Assembly (NCBI GenBank): GCA_945883495.1
Contig: CAMCXS010000046.1
Span: forward strand, 1 to 46,147
Direction of reading: 5' to 3'
DNA: 46,147 nucleotides
DNA from: Akkermansia muciniphila
GTDB taxonomy: Bacteria > Verrucomicrobiota > Verrucomicrobiia > Verrucomicrobiales > DEV007
Positions 15,949 to 26,773 of this stretch are shown here, one piece after another. Positions within the stretch are counted from its first letter, which is position 1. Every line of letters begins with the position of its first letter. Position numbers and translations under genes: made by a program. The notes beneath the pieces were generated by a model, which was not told the origin of the DNA, made no database searches, and worked only from the letters and a program-made list of their open reading frames with translations.

Positions 15949-17343
15949 ATGTCCGCCAAAGCAAAATCCACAGCGTCAGCCAAGGCCCAAACCACCGTCG
16001 GCCTGATCTCTCTCGGCTGCGCCAAGAACTTGATCGACTCGGAAATCATGATCGGCTGCCTGCAAAAAGCGGGCATGGTCATGACCCCGGAGGCGGAGCT
16101 CGCGGACGTCCTCATCATCAATACCTGCTCCTTCATCGACCAAGCCAAGAAGGAGAGTATCGACACCATCCTTGGCGCGGTGGAAGAGCGCGGCCAATCC
16201 CGTCCCCGTCAGAAAATCGTGGTGGCGGGCTGCCTTTCTCAACGGTTCCGGCAAGAGCTGCCCAGCCTGATGCCGGAAGTGGACGCCTTCATCGGCCTGG
16301 ACCAAATCACCACCGTCCCGGAGCTGATTCGTGGTCTTCAAGCCAAGGACGGCGAGGGCGAGCAGGAGAATCTCGTCACCGCGACACCGAAATTCATTCC
16401 GGATTACGACACGCCCCGGTTCCGGCTCACGCCATCCCACACCGCCTATATCAAGATCGCCGAGGGCTGCAATCATCCGTGCTCCTTTTGCATCATCCCG
16501 AAAATCCGTGGACGCCACCGCTCCCGGACGCAAGAATCCGTGGTTCGCGAGGCGGAAGCCCTCGTAAAATCGGGCGTCCGCGAAATCAATCTCATCTCTC
16601 AAGACACCACGTATTTCGGTATGGATCGCTGGGAGGATGCCCGCCCCAATCCGCGCAGCGGCGTCGATTCCTCCAAAGGAGAATCTCTCGCCTCCCTGCT
16701 TCGGGACCTCGACCAGATCGATGGCGACTTTTGGGTCCGCTTGCTCTACACCCATCCGGCGCACTGGAGCGATGAACTGATCGAAACCATCGCCCAAAGC
16801 CGCACGGTCGCGCGTTATGTCGACATGCCGCTCCAGCATATCTCGGATCGCATGCTCACCGCGATGCGCCGGGAAACGGATGGCGCCTATATTCGGGACC
16901 TCGTCCGCCGCATGCGCGCGGGCATCCCTGGACTGACCTTGCGGACGACGTTTATTGTCGGGTTCCCCGGCGAGAGCGAAGCAGACTTCGAGGAACTGGT
17001 CGGGTTCATTCACGAGGCCAAATTCGAGCGCGCCAGTGTCTTCAACTATTCCAAGGAAGAAGGCACACGGGCGGAGAAATTCCCCGGCGGCATCCACCAC
17101 ATGACGCGCAAGCGCCGCTGGAACGAAGCGATGCGTGCCCTGCAACACGAGTTCGAGGAGTTCAACTCCAAGCAAGTCGGACGCAAACTCCGTGTTTTGG
17201 TGGAGAAACCCGGCCAAGCCCGCAGCGAGATGGATGCGCCGGAAGTCGATTCCACCGTTTTCGTCCCGGAGAACTTGGCAGTAGGCCAGTTCGCGCAGGT
17301 GACAGTGAAAGATTGGCGCGGATACGACCTGATCGCCGAGTGA
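15949..17343 (+). CDS. rimO: Ribosomal protein S12 methylthiotransferase RimO
   Basis: About 464 residues. The ATG at 15949 (MSAKAKSTASAKAQTTVGLI) is preferred to an upstream ATG at 15904 because the family begins close to 'VGLISLGCAKNLIDSE'. UPF0004 domain cysteines are in 'LGCAKN', 'NTCSFID' and 'VAGCLSQ'; the radical-SAM cluster is C..PC..C in 'GCNHPCSFCIIPKIRGRHRS'; a TRAM-like beta domain closes the protein ('FAQVTVKDWRGYDLIAE'). It adds a methylthio group to an Asp of ribosomal protein S12 using two [4Fe-4S] clusters. The start region is divergent from the pyruvate-kinase-like gene. Confidence 0.92.
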   Translation: MSAKAKSTASAKAQTTVGLISLGCAKNLIDSEIMIGCLQKAGMVMTPEAELADVLIINTCSFIDQAKKESIDTILGAVEERGQSRPRQKIVVAGCLSQRFRQELPSLMPEVDAFIGLDQITTVPELIRGLQAKDGEGEQENLVTATPKFIPDYDTPRFRLTPSHTAYIKIAEGCNHPCSFCIIPKIRGRHRSRTQESVVREAEALVKSGVREINLISQDTTYFGMDRWEDARPNPRSGVDSSKGESLASLLRDLDQIDGDFWVRLLYTHPAHWSDELIETIAQSRTVARYVDMPLQHISDRMLTAMRRETDGAYIRDLVRRMRAGIPGLTLRTTFIVGFPGESEADFEELVGFIHEAKFERASVFNYSKEEGTRAEKFPGGIHHMTRKRRWNEAMRALQHEFEEFNSKQVGRKLRVLVEKPGQARSEMDAPEVDSTVFVPENLAVGQFAQVTVKDWRGYDLIAE

Positions 17344-17356
17344 TTCGGGCCAACGC

Positions 17357-17905
17357 CTATTCCTCGGGCGCTCCAAACCGCTCCGCCGCAGCCTCAAACG
17401 GACGCAACTCGCTTTCCGGAATGAGCTGCTGCTCACGGACGCGATTGCGCTGGAGAAAGGCGCTGACCTTCCAGTAATCGTTCGCAAAGACTTCACGCAA
17501 ACGGCGCCGAAGCCTCGAACAGGTGCGCATCGCCGTGTCCACCTTCTCAAAAAACCAGACGATCTTCAGCAGGTCGGAGGTCCGGTTGGCCACGCCGTCC
17601 CGCTCCATCTGCACCAGGCACTGTTCCACGTCGAAGTTCCACTGATCCAGGAACGACTGAATGTATTGCGACTCCTGCATCGATTTCAGGTCCGACTGCG
17701 CATCCGACATCTCCCGCAGATTGAGTCCGGCATAGAGGACGCCGACGGCGGTGATCACCGCGCCGAAACACTCGATGGAGGTGGAAAGCCGGTCAGCAGC
17801 ATCCAGGTGGAGCACGCTCGAGACGAGGAAGAAATTGGCGGCCGCGGAGCCGAGCGAAATCAAAAGTCCGATGACCAGAAAGAGGAACGAAACTCGATTG
17901 GGCAT
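17357..17905 (-). CDS. Small two-helix membrane protein
   Basis: A 182-residue protein with two membrane helices near the N-terminus (about residues 5-30, 'FLFLVIGLLISLGSAAANFF', and 43-65, 'CFGAVITAVGVLYAGLNL') followed by a cytoplasmic helical domain of about 115 residues ('SMQESQYIQSFLDQWNF', 'RTCSRLRRRLREVFANDYW'). The architecture resembles DUF4760-type proteins, but this is a weak match and no function is assigned. Convergent with rimO (13-bp gap). Confidence 0.7.
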   Translation of the reverse strand: MPNRVSFLFLVIGLLISLGSAAANFFLVSSVLHLDAADRLSTSIECFGAVITAVGVLYAGLNLREMSDAQSDLKSMQESQYIQSFLDQWNFDVEQCLVQMERDGVANRTSDLLKIVWFFEKVDTAMRTCSRLRRRLREVFANDYWKVSAFLQRNRVREQQLIPESELRPFEAAAERFGAPEE

Positions 17906-17967
17906 GGCGGCGACCTACGCGCCGTTCGGGCATCTGGCAACTGGAATCCTGACGAGCAACACAGAAC

Positions 17968-20946
17968 TCACTTTTCCGCATTTGCCGGCGGAGGCAATGG
18001 GAAGGCGATTCCATCAAAAGTAGCCTCCGCCTCGCTAGCGGACAACCCGGCGTAGGCGGGTCCGGCAAACAGAGGAAGCGACGCTTCGCCGATTGCCTTC
18101 CACGTCGCCCCATCCGCGGAAACCTCACCGCGAAACGCCTCCTGTTGCCGGGTCAGCTTCAACCAGCACGGCACCGGCAGGGATCCGCCGCTGAGCGATT
18201 CCACAGTTCCGCCCGACGCTTGCCACTGCAGCTCCGGCCGGCCGTTCGCGTGAATCACCAGAGCGACAAAAGGCTCTTCGCCCCCATCAGCCGACTTGCT
18301 TTGCAGGCGAATCCCGGCCGAACCCGTCCGTGTGCTCCCGGTGAACCCGCTGACATGAACCTGGAATTCAGCATCGCCTGTCACAGCCTGCCAAGCAAAA
18401 GCCGGAGCCCGCAGGGAGAGGGTGCCGTTTGAGAAAGCGGCTTGCCCGTTTCCGGCAGCGGTCAACGCCCACGGAATCGGCAGCCCCTCGCCAGAAATCA
18501 TCGCGGTGACCGGATCGGCCTCAGCCGATTTGCCACTGGCACTCACGGCGGAAATCACGTAACGGCGCGGGGCGATCGGACCAGGGTTGCGGTCAATCCA
18601 ATGCGGCTGCATCAAGCCGGAGACCACGGTGCTGAAGCCGCTGGCGTCGTCTTTCTCCCGTTTGACCGCATAACTCACGGCATTCTCCGCAGGGCCCCAA
18701 GAAAGACTCACGTGTCCATTGCCGCCCAGGCCAACCGGCTTCCCGGGGGCTTCGGGAGGTCCCACGGCCAGCATCGCTAACGGCACGGCGGGAGCAGATG
18801 GATTCCATCCATCACTCGCACCGAGGAATTCCGACTGGTTCACCGCGTCGCCAACGTCCTTCGGCGAGCGCTTGGTCCAGGCACTTCGGAATGCCGGATC
18901 GACAAATTCCGGCAGCTCCATTTCCAAAAACGCGGCGGGTGAGGCATCGGGAGAGCCATCGGCTAAGAGAACGCCGGTTACATCCGCTGCCGCCGAGAGC
19001 ACGCATCGGCTGAAAATGGCCCCATAAGCGCGACCACTGACTTTGGGAATGCTCACGACCTTGCCCTTGGCGGCGAAGTGCAGTTCGCAACGATCCAAAT
19101 AAGGCGCCGCCGCTCCCGCCGAGACGACGAGCGTGTTGCGGGCTTCGAGACGGCATTCCCGGAGGTAGATCCGGCCGGTCTTGAGTTGCAAAGCGGTATC
19201 TTCTCCGAGCAGTTGACATCCCCGGAACACGGCCCGATCCGCGGTCACCACCACAGCGGGATTCTTCCCAGACGCTTGGAACACAATCTCCTTGGCTGAG
19301 AACGCGCCGCCCGACACCTGGAGAGCCGGAGCATTCGCGGGCCCCTTCACGACCACTTCTCCATCTCCATCGCTCTCAATCCGCAACAGCGGTTTGTCCT
19401 CGGGAATGACCACCGGTCCCGGGTAAACCCCAGGCATCACCTTGATGGGGAATGGCGCGTCCGCCAATGCTGGAGCCGCCTCGATCGCTTCGCGCAAATC
19501 GCGGAAGTGGCCCGTTCCGTCCGCGGCCACGATGATTTCCTGGGTCCAGAACTTGGCGGGCTGCGTGGGTTTCACGGTTTGCACCGGCAGCTGCTTGGGA
19601 ATCGCGTAATCAACAAACTGCCGTGGCAAGGTTCCGTTGAGGTATTCTTCGACGTTTGTGTAGCCATCCTCATCCTCGTCGGCAGGGCCATCAGAGGCGT
19701 TCGTGGGATTGAGCTTGTGGGTGATTTCCCAGGCATCCGGCATCCCATCGCCGTCCTTGTCGGGAAGCGCATCCCCAGGCGCCAAAGCAGGCCAGCCACC
19801 GGCATCGGCCGGGGTATCGATCATTCCATTCCCCCCACCATGATAGCTCTTCCCAAAACGAGCGGACCGCGATCGCACCTCCGCGAGCACCCGGACGTCA
19901 TGGGCATCGCGCTCCGGCATCGTAGCGCCGGCTCCTTCGAGCACGGAATCGTGCGCCTGCTCCGCAGTTTCCGTGGTGAGATAAGCTGAGGGAAGGGACT
20001 TGAGGAGCCGTAGCCCCGCTTCGTCCGTCCAAGGCTCCTGCACTCCGCCTTGCCAATTGTCCCGGTCCAACCCCGGCGAACCAACAACCAAATTGTCCTC
20101 GACGAACCATTTGCTCTTCTCCCCGGCGGCTTCCAGAATCCGGTCCCGTTTGTCGGTCGCGGGCCCGGGAACATAACAATTCGCCACCAAATTCACCGAG
20201 CTCTCCTCGCCGCCATAGGCACTGTTGAAGCCCCAGTTGTAGATCAGGTTGTTGCGATAGTCGATGGGGCTCTCGGCTCGGGCAAAGCGGGGATTCCGGC
20301 TGCTGTGATGGGCCAAGAGGTTATGATGCCAAGTCGACCGGGCACCGCCCCAAATGCCGCCATAGCCGTGAGCGCCCTTGTGATGCGCGGAGAGAAATAA
20401 GCTTTCGCTGATGACACACCACTGCACCGTGGTGTTCTTGTTGTGATACATCGTGAGCGTCTCATCGGTGGCCCAACTCAGGGAGCAATGATCAATGATC
20501 ACGTTTTCACAGTCCTCGCCAGTCAGAGCGTCCATCTCTTCATCCGCCGCATCCCCCGGCCGAATGCGGAGATGCCGGATGATCACGTTGCGGGCTCCGC
20601 TGAGCGCCAAGCCATAACGCCGCAGACAAATTCCCCCGCCAGGAGCACTCTGGCCCGCCACGGTCACGTTGCCATGGCTAAGACGAATTCGGTCCTTGAG
20701 ATCGATGTAACCAGAAACCCGGAAGACGACGATTCGCGGCTCCCGGGTTTTCTCCAGGGCTTCGCGCAAACTGCCTGGCCCCGAATCCGCTAAATTGGTC
20801 ACGGCGATGACGCGGCCTCCGCGACCTCCCGTCGCCCAAGCGCCATAACCTTCCGCGCCAGGAAACGCGGGCACTGGTTCCGCCGCTTGCCCCCTGGCGA
20901 CAAGGCCAAGAAGGTAAAGCGAAAAATGGACTACGAGAAATCGCAC
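17968..20946 (-). CDS. Secreted multidomain pectate lyase / pectinesterase-like protein
   Basis: About 992 residues. The GTG at 20946 is chosen because AGGG lies 7 bp upstream; the alternative TTG at 20952 leaves no spacing. A signal peptide precedes 'PVPAFPGAEGYGAWATGGRG', the conserved start of a PL1-type pectate lyase beta-helix (about 25-370). Next come calcium-binding 'DKDGDGMPDAWE' / 'DEDEDGYTNVEEYL' thrombospondin-3-like repeats (about 395-450), a second beta-helix resembling pectin methylesterase ('VAADGTGHFRDLREAIEAAP', about 470-720), an FN3-like module ('PGKPVGLGGNGHVSLSWGPA') and a C-terminal lectin-like beta-sandwich. One chain could de-esterify and cleave pectin. It sits 50 bp behind atpC but need not be co-regulated. 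Confidence 0.85.
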   Translation of the reverse strand: MRFLVVHFSLYLLGLVARGQAAEPVPAFPGAEGYGAWATGGRGGRVIAVTNLADSGPGSLREALEKTREPRIVVFRVSGYIDLKDRIRLSHGNVTVAGQSAPGGGICLRRYGLALSGARNVIIRHLRIRPGDAADEEMDALTGEDCENVIIDHCSLSWATDETLTMYHNKNTTVQWCVISESLFLSAHHKGAHGYGGIWGGARSTWHHNLLAHHSSRNPRFARAESPIDYRNNLIYNWGFNSAYGGEESSVNLVANCYVPGPATDKRDRILEAAGEKSKWFVEDNLVVGSPGLDRDNWQGGVQEPWTDEAGLRLLKSLPSAYLTTETAEQAHDSVLEGAGATMPERDAHDVRVLAEVRSRSARFGKSYHGGGNGMIDTPADAGGWPALAPGDALPDKDGDGMPDAWEITHKLNPTNASDGPADEDEDGYTNVEEYLNGTLPRQFVDYAIPKQLPVQTVKPTQPAKFWTQEIIVAADGTGHFRDLREAIEAAPALADAPFPIKVMPGVYPGPVVIPEDKPLLRIESDGDGEVVVKGPANAPALQVSGGAFSAKEIVFQASGKNPAVVVTADRAVFRGCQLLGEDTALQLKTGRIYLRECRLEARNTLVVSAGAAAPYLDRCELHFAAKGKVVSIPKVSGRAYGAIFSRCVLSAAADVTGVLLADGSPDASPAAFLEMELPEFVDPAFRSAWTKRSPKDVGDAVNQSEFLGASDGWNPSAPAVPLAMLAVGPPEAPGKPVGLGGNGHVSLSWGPAENAVSYAVKREKDDASGFSTVVSGLMQPHWIDRNPGPIAPRRYVISAVSASGKSAEADPVTAMISGEGLPIPWALTAAGNGQAAFSNGTLSLRAPAFAWQAVTGDAEFQVHVSGFTGSTRTGSAGIRLQSKSADGGEEPFVALVIHANGRPELQWQASGGTVESLSGGSLPVPCWLKLTRQQEAFRGEVSADGATWKAIGEASLPLFAGPAYAGLSASEAEATFDGIAFPLPPPANAEK

Positions 20947-20995
20947 GGCCAAACCCTAGCAGCAGGGCAGGCCCGGTTGCGAACGAAAAATGAGG

Positions 20996-21412
20996 TCACA
21001 AGTGGTGACGACGGCGACGCACGGAAAGCTGCGCCATCGCCTTCTGGATCGCGAGCTGGAGGGCCACGATGTCTTCCGGATGGGCGTCGTCGGGGCGTTC
21101 CTCGTAAGCCTTGCGGGCCGCTTCCAGAGCCTTCTCGACTGCCGCTTCGTCGATATCTTTCTCGTTAACCGCAAGGTCGCTGAGCACAGCCACGGAATCC
21201 TGAGTCACCTCAAGAAGACCGGAGCCGACCGCGAAGACGTGCTCTTGGCCATCCTTGGTGTAACGCAATTCCCCGGGCTTGAGAGTCGTCACGAGGGGAG
21301 CGTGGAGCGAAAGAAGCCCCAGTTCCCCCTCGGCGCCGGGCACGACCACGAGATCGACCTTGTCGGAGAAGACTTTGCCCTCGGGCGTGACAATTTGCAG
21401 CAGCGTCGCCAT
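20996..21412 (-). CDS. atpC: F-type ATP synthase subunit epsilon
   Basis: A 138-residue subunit of the F1 central stalk, which couples rotation to catalysis and can inhibit ATP hydrolysis. N-terminal beta-sandwich 'LQIVTPEGKVFSDKVDLVVV' with 'GELGLLSLHAPLVTTLKPGE' (residues about 5-45) and a C-terminal two-helix region from about 90 ('DEAAVEKALEAARKAYEE'). Length is normal. It is the last gene of the operon, 6 bp after atpD. No T-rich terminator hairpin is visible after it. Confidence 0.95.
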   Translation of the reverse strand: MATLLQIVTPEGKVFSDKVDLVVVPGAEGELGLLSLHAPLVTTLKPGELRYTKDGQEHVFAVGSGLLEVTQDSVAVLSDLAVNEKDIDEAAVEKALEAARKAYEERPDDAHPEDIVALQLAIQKAMAQLSVRRRRHHL

Positions 21413-21418
21413 GGAAGG

Positions 21419-22864
<1,446 letters not shown>

Positions 22865-22889
22865 TCAGTAACAGGGTAAGAGGGGGCGC

Positions 22890-23789
22890 CTACTCAAGCG
22901 CCTTCATCGCGGTGGTGATTTCCAGCAATTCGGAAGTGATCGCGGCCTGACGCTGCTTGTTGTAGACCAGCGTGAGGTCCTTGATAAGCTCCTTGGCGTT
23001 GTCGGTGGCGCTCTTCATCGCCACCATCCGGGCGCTGTGCTCGGAGGCTCGGCTTTCCAACAGCATTTGGTAAAGCAGGTAGTTCACATACTGCGGAACC
23101 ACCGTTTCCAACACCGTTGCGGCATCGGGCTCAAAAATGTATCCGGCTGGGCCAGGTCCGTGTCCGTTTTGACTCACCGCTTCGGGCTCGTTGCCCATGC
23201 CGATGAAATCCTTCTTCTTGCCGAGGTCCAGGTGGCGCACCGGCAGAAGCGTTTCGATCATCGCGACCTGGGTCATGGTGTTCACGAAGTTCGTGAAGGC
23301 CACTCGAACCCGGGCGTAATCGCCGTTGAGGAACTGCTCGATGACGAAGCGGCCGATCTGCTTGGTCTCCGCGAAGGAGACCGGATCCTTGATGTGAAAA
23401 TCCGCGAAGAGTTCCTTCTGCATCTTGGTCAACGCCACCCGGCCCTTGCGTCCGATGGTGATGAAACGGCTGCCCGGTGTCATCTCGCGGGTCAACTGAC
23501 GCAGCAGGTTGGTGTTGAGACCACCGCAAAGCCCCTTGTCCGTGGAGATGACGATCAGCAATTCGCGATCGCCTTCCCGCTCCACGAGCAATGGATGAGA
23601 GCCCTCCTCAGTCTGGTCACGCAGATGGACCAGGATCTCGTTCAAGAGCTTGGCGTAAGGCCGGCTCGCGAGCGCCTGATCCTGCGCCTTCTTCATCTTG
23701 GACGCAGCCACCAGCTGCATCGCCTTGGTGATTTGGGCGGTGTTCTTGACCGACTTGATGCGTCGGCGGATGTCGCGGGCACTAGCCAT
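22890..23789 (-). CDS. atpG: F-type ATP synthase subunit gamma
   Basis: A 299-residue rotor shaft. Both terminal coiled-coil helices are intact: N-terminal 'ARDIRRRIKSVKNTAQITKA' and C-terminal 'NAKELIKDLTLVYNKQRQAA' ending 'TSELLEITTAMKALE'. The middle Rossmann-like domain includes 'VISTDKGLCGGLNTNL'. An insertion of roughly 20 residues around 'GNEPEAVSQNGHGPGPAGYI' is a little longer than in many homologues. Confidence 0.96.
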   Translation of the reverse strand: MASARDIRRRIKSVKNTAQITKAMQLVAASKMKKAQDQALASRPYAKLLNEILVHLRDQTEEGSHPLLVEREGDRELLIVISTDKGLCGGLNTNLLRQLTREMTPGSRFITIGRKGRVALTKMQKELFADFHIKDPVSFAETKQIGRFVIEQFLNGDYARVRVAFTNFVNTMTQVAMIETLLPVRHLDLGKKKDFIGMGNEPEAVSQNGHGPGPAGYIFEPDAATVLETVVPQYVNYLLYQMLLESRASEHSARMVAMKSATDNAKELIKDLTLVYNKQRQAAITSELLEITTAMKALE

Positions 23790-23800
23790 CGGTCAGGTTC

Positions 23801-25333
23801 TTACTTCCAGGTCTTCTTAAAGTCGTCGATCGCGGCGTTCAACGCGGCCGTGGTGTCGTCGCTCAGCGCCTTCTCGTCGCGGATCTTTCCAAGCACGTCG
23901 GCCTTGCGATCGTTCAGGTAGGTCTGGAGGCCCGCCTGGAACTCTTTGACCCGGTTCACCGGCACATCGTCGAACTTGCCCTTCTGCATCGCGAACATCA
24001 CCGCCACCTCCATCTCCATGGCGAGCGGCTCGTATTGCTTCTGCTTGAAGAGTTCCACGATCCGCTGTCCACGGTCGATCTGCTTGCGGGTCTTCTCGTC
24101 AAGGTCGGAACCGAACTGGGCGAAGGCTTGCAACTCGCGGAACTGCGCCAAGTCGAGCTTGGTCGTCCCCGCCACCTTCTTGACAGCCTTGGTTTGCGCC
24201 GCGGAACCGACCCGGCTCACGGAAAGACCGACGGAAATCGCCGGACGCACACCTTGGTAGAAAAGGTCGGTTTCCAAGTAAATCTGACCGTCGGTGATGG
24301 AAATGACGTTCGTCGGAATGTAGGCGGACACGTCACCGGCTTGCGTTTCGATGATCGGAAGCGCGGTCAACGAACCGCCACCGTTCTTCTCGTTGAGGCG
24401 CGCTGCGCGCTCCAGCAAACGGCTGTGCAGGTAGAACACGTCGCCCGGATACGCTTCACGACCCGAAGGACGGCGCAGAACGAGCGACACCTGACGATAG
24501 GCCACGGCGTGCTTGGAGAGGTCGTCATAAACGATCAGGGCATCCATCCCGTTGTCCATGAACCACTCGCCCATGGCGCAACCCGAGTAAGGCGCGAGGT
24601 ATTGATTCGTAGCGGGATCCGAAGCGGTCGCCGCCACCACGACGGTGTAGGGCATCGCCCCGGCGGCTTCCAAGGTCGCCACGGTCCGGGCGATGTTGGA
24701 ACGCTTCTGACCGATCGCGACGTAGATACAGTAGAGCGGCTTGTGCCCCTTGAGCGTGCCATCCTCGGCGGCCTTGTTCTGCCGGGCTTGAGAAATGATG
24801 GTGTCGATCGCTACCGTGGTCTTACCGGTGGAACGGTCACCGATGATCAACTCCCGCTGACCGCGACCGATCGGGATCATGGCGTCGATCGGAAGAATGC
24901 CGGTTTGCACCGGAACGGTCACCGACTGCCGGGGAATGATGCCAGGAGCAATCTTCTCAACCGGATAAAACGTCTCAGCGGTGATGGGTCCCTTCCCGTC
25001 GATCGGTTGGCCAAGGGCATCGACCACGCGTCCAAGAAGCTGCTTGCCGACCGGCACCTGGAGCAGACGGCCGGTGGTGCGGACTTCGTCGCCTTCCTTG
25101 ACGTTCTCACCCGTGGAAAGAAGCACGGCGCCGACCTCGGTTTCCTCGAGGTTCAAGGCCAGACCGTAGACTCCGCCGGGGAACTCGATCATTTCATTGA
25201 GCATGACGTCGCTCAAGCCCTCGATTTTGGCGACGCCATCACCGATCTGCCTGACGGTGCCAACGTTGCTCTTCGCCACGGAGGTCTTCAGACCGGCGAT
25301 TTCGGATTCCAGTTCCTGCAGTAGGTTGCTCAT
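23801..25333 (-). CDS. atpA: F-type ATP synthase subunit alpha
   Basis: A 510-residue non-catalytic F1 subunit. Walker A 'GDRSTGKTT' (about residues 169-177), '[14 protein letters not shown]' and '[20 protein letters not shown]' are standard, as is the C-terminal '[13 protein letters not shown]'. Start ATG with the N-terminal helix '[13 protein letters not shown]', which contacts delta. Spacing to atpG is 11 bp. Confidence 0.97.
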   Translation of the reverse strand: MSNLLQELESEIAGLKTSVAKSNVGTVRQIGDGVAKIEGLSDVMLNEMIEFPGGVYGLALNLEETEVGAVLLSTGENVKEGDEVRTTGRLLQVPVGKQLLGRVVDALGQPIDGKGPITAETFYPVEKIAPGIIPRQSVTVPVQTGILPIDAMIPIGRGQRELIIGDRSTGKTTVAIDTIISQARQNKAAEDGTLKGHKPLYCIYVAIGQKRSNIARTVATLEAAGAMPYTVVVAATASDPATNQYLAPYSGCAMGEWFMDNGMDALIVYDDLSKHAVAYRQVSLVLRRPSGREAYPGDVFYLHSRLLERAARLNEKNGGGSLTALPIIETQAGDVSAYIPTNVISITDGQIYLETDLFYQGVRPAISVGLSVSRVGSAAQTKAVKKVAGTTKLDLAQFRELQAFAQFGSDLDEKTRKQIDRGQRIVELFKQKQYEPLAMEMEVAVMFAMQKGKFDDVPVNRVKEFQAGLQTYLNDRKADVLGKIRDEKALSDDTTAALNAAIDDFKKTWK

Positions 25334-25384
25334 GTCAATTGGCGGTGCGCCAGGGTATAGAGGGTTGTATCGAAAGAAAAAAGA

Positions 25385-25780
25385 TTAACGGAAGGCTTCC
25401 TGAAGACGTTGCAGACGGGCTTTGATGCTGCCATCCCAGACATCGCTTCCCACCTTGACCCGCATGCCACCCAGCAGGTCCGGATTGATGACATACTCAA
25501 AAGTCAGGTCCTTGCCGGTCTTGGCGCGGAGTTCGTTCTCCACGGATTGCCGAGTGTGGCTTTGCAGCTCAACGGCGGTCTCCACGCGGGCGTGACTTTT
25601 GGCCAGTTCAAGACGCAAGAGATTGGAAAAGGCACTCAGCACTTGAACGAAGGCCCGCGGTTTGACCTCGATCACCTTCTGGGTGAGCAAGCGGACCCGC
25701 GCCTCATCGACCCGTCCGTCCACCAAGGAGGACCGGAGGAGCTGGCGCGCCATGCGCTGGGCTTCTTTGCTGATCTTCAT
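25385..25780 (-). CDS. atpH: F-type ATP synthase subunit delta, short form
   Basis: Position between atpF and atpA and the C-terminal pattern 'ENELRAKTGKDLTFEYVINPDLLGGMRVKVGSDVWDGSIKARLQRLQEAF' (split over about residues 78-130) identify delta, the clamp linking the b stalk to alpha. At 131 residues it is about 45-50 shorter than typical delta/OSCP, with the loss in the N-terminal helical domain. No longer frame exists upstream that overlaps atpF correctly, so the short form looks genuine rather than misannotated. Confidence 0.88.
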   Translation of the reverse strand: MKISKEAQRMARQLLRSSLVDGRVDEARVRLLTQKVIEVKPRAFVQVLSAFSNLLRLELAKSHARVETAVELQSHTRQSVENELRAKTGKDLTFEYVINPDLLGGMRVKVGSDVWDGSIKARLQRLQEAFR

Positions 25781-25814
25781 GCCTTTGGCCTAAAACCGTT
25801 CGCTCTGTGTGCGA

Positions 25815-26324
25815 TCAGATCGCGATCTGCGCCGCCGCCTCCTCGTTGATGGCGTCTTGATCGGACTTGGTCAGAACTTTGCCAGTGACGCGGCCCGTGG
25901 TGTCCACGAGCAACCGGCCGAAATCGCGGCGCAACTCGGCAAAAGCTTGCTCGCGCTCCATTTGAGTCGCCTCGCGTGCCTTGGCGATGATCTGCCCCGC
26001 CTCGGCGGTGGCTTCCTGAGTCTTCTTCTCGCGAAGGGCGTTCGCACTGGCACGAGCTTCTTCAATGAGGCGACTCGCTTCCTTGTCCGCGGCCAGACGC
26101 AATTCCTTGGCCTCGTTTTCCGCGGCAGCGAGCTTCTCCTTCACCTTCTTGCGATCCGCTTCCAACTCTTCGATGTGCTTGCGGCGCACTTCGAGCATCG
26201 AAAGGATCGGCCCAAACGCTTTCTGCTTCAGGACGAAGTAAACGATTCCGAAAATGAGGACCTGCGCGATGAACTTCGGCCATTCCAATCCGAAATTCTG
26301 GGCGATCTCTTGAGCGATTTCCAT
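25815..26324 (-). CDS. atpF: F-type ATP synthase subunit b
   Basis: A 169-residue peripheral stalk protein. One N-terminal membrane helix ('FIAQVLIFGIVYFVLKQKAF', about residues 18-37) is followed by a long charged coiled coil ('HIEELEADRKKVKEKLAAAE' onward) and a C-terminal 'DFGRLLVDTTGRVTGKVLT' segment that binds delta. Only one b-type gene is present; there is no b' duplicate. Confidence 0.95.
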   Translation of the reverse strand: MEIAQEIAQNFGLEWPKFIAQVLIFGIVYFVLKQKAFGPILSMLEVRRKHIEELEADRKKVKEKLAAAENEAKELRLAADKEASRLIEEARASANALREKKTQEATAEAGQIIAKAREATQMEREQAFAELRRDFGRLLVDTTGRVTGKVLTKSDQDAINEEAAAQIAI

Positions 26325-26426
26325 GAAGGGTGCGGGGTTCGGGTCGGTATCAGTCAGAAAGCAACAATCAATCTAGGGGGAGTCGGCGCCGCGGCACATC
26401 GGTCCCGCGGCGCGACAGCAAAACAC

Positions 26427-26684
26427 TCAGCGGCCTTGGAAGGCGATGATCAGGGCGTAAATGGCGACGGCTTCCGCAAGCGCCATTCCGATAATCCCGA
26501 TCGTCAGGATGTTCCCGAACGCCGTCGGGTTGCGTCCCACGGCTTCAGCAGCCTTGGAACCGATCATGCCAACCGCGATTGCCGAACCGGCACCAGCGAT
26601 TGCCAGAGTCAAGCTTCCAGCCACTCCTCCTTGGGGGGCAGCAGCGGCGGTTTCCGCCACCATCGTCACTAGATCCGTCATCAT
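26427..26684 (-). CDS. atpE: F-type ATP synthase subunit c (proton type)
   Basis: An 85-residue rotor-ring hairpin with two membrane helices and the loop 'VGRNP'. The ion-binding carboxylate is Glu71 in 'MALAEAVAIYAL'. The helix-1 Gln and the Ser/Thr next to the Glu that mark sodium-type rings are absent (Ala72 follows Glu71), so a proton-coupled enzyme is inferred. The N-terminus carries about 18 extra residues rich in Ala before helix 1. Adjacent Met codons make the exact start ambiguous by one residue. Confidence 0.95.
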   Translation of the reverse strand: MMTDLVTMVAETAAAAPQGGVAGSLTLAIAGAGSAIAVGMIGSKAAEAVGRNPTAFGNILTIGIIGMALAEAVAIYALIIAFQGR

Positions 26685-26773
26685 CTTCTTATCTTTCGTC
26701 TGTTGGTTTTCTTGTCACCGCCGCCCACAGTCTTCGCCATGGTCACAACGGCAAATTCATCTACGGCGCCGCT

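Noticed and set aside
15976-17550. A 524-codon minus-strand frame opposite rimO
   Set aside because: rimO is certain from its cysteine motifs; the opposite frame is an antisense shadow.
24035-25324. A 429-codon plus-strand frame opposite atpA
   Set aside because: Antisense shadow of atpA; no domain pattern and very high His/Arg/Asp content.
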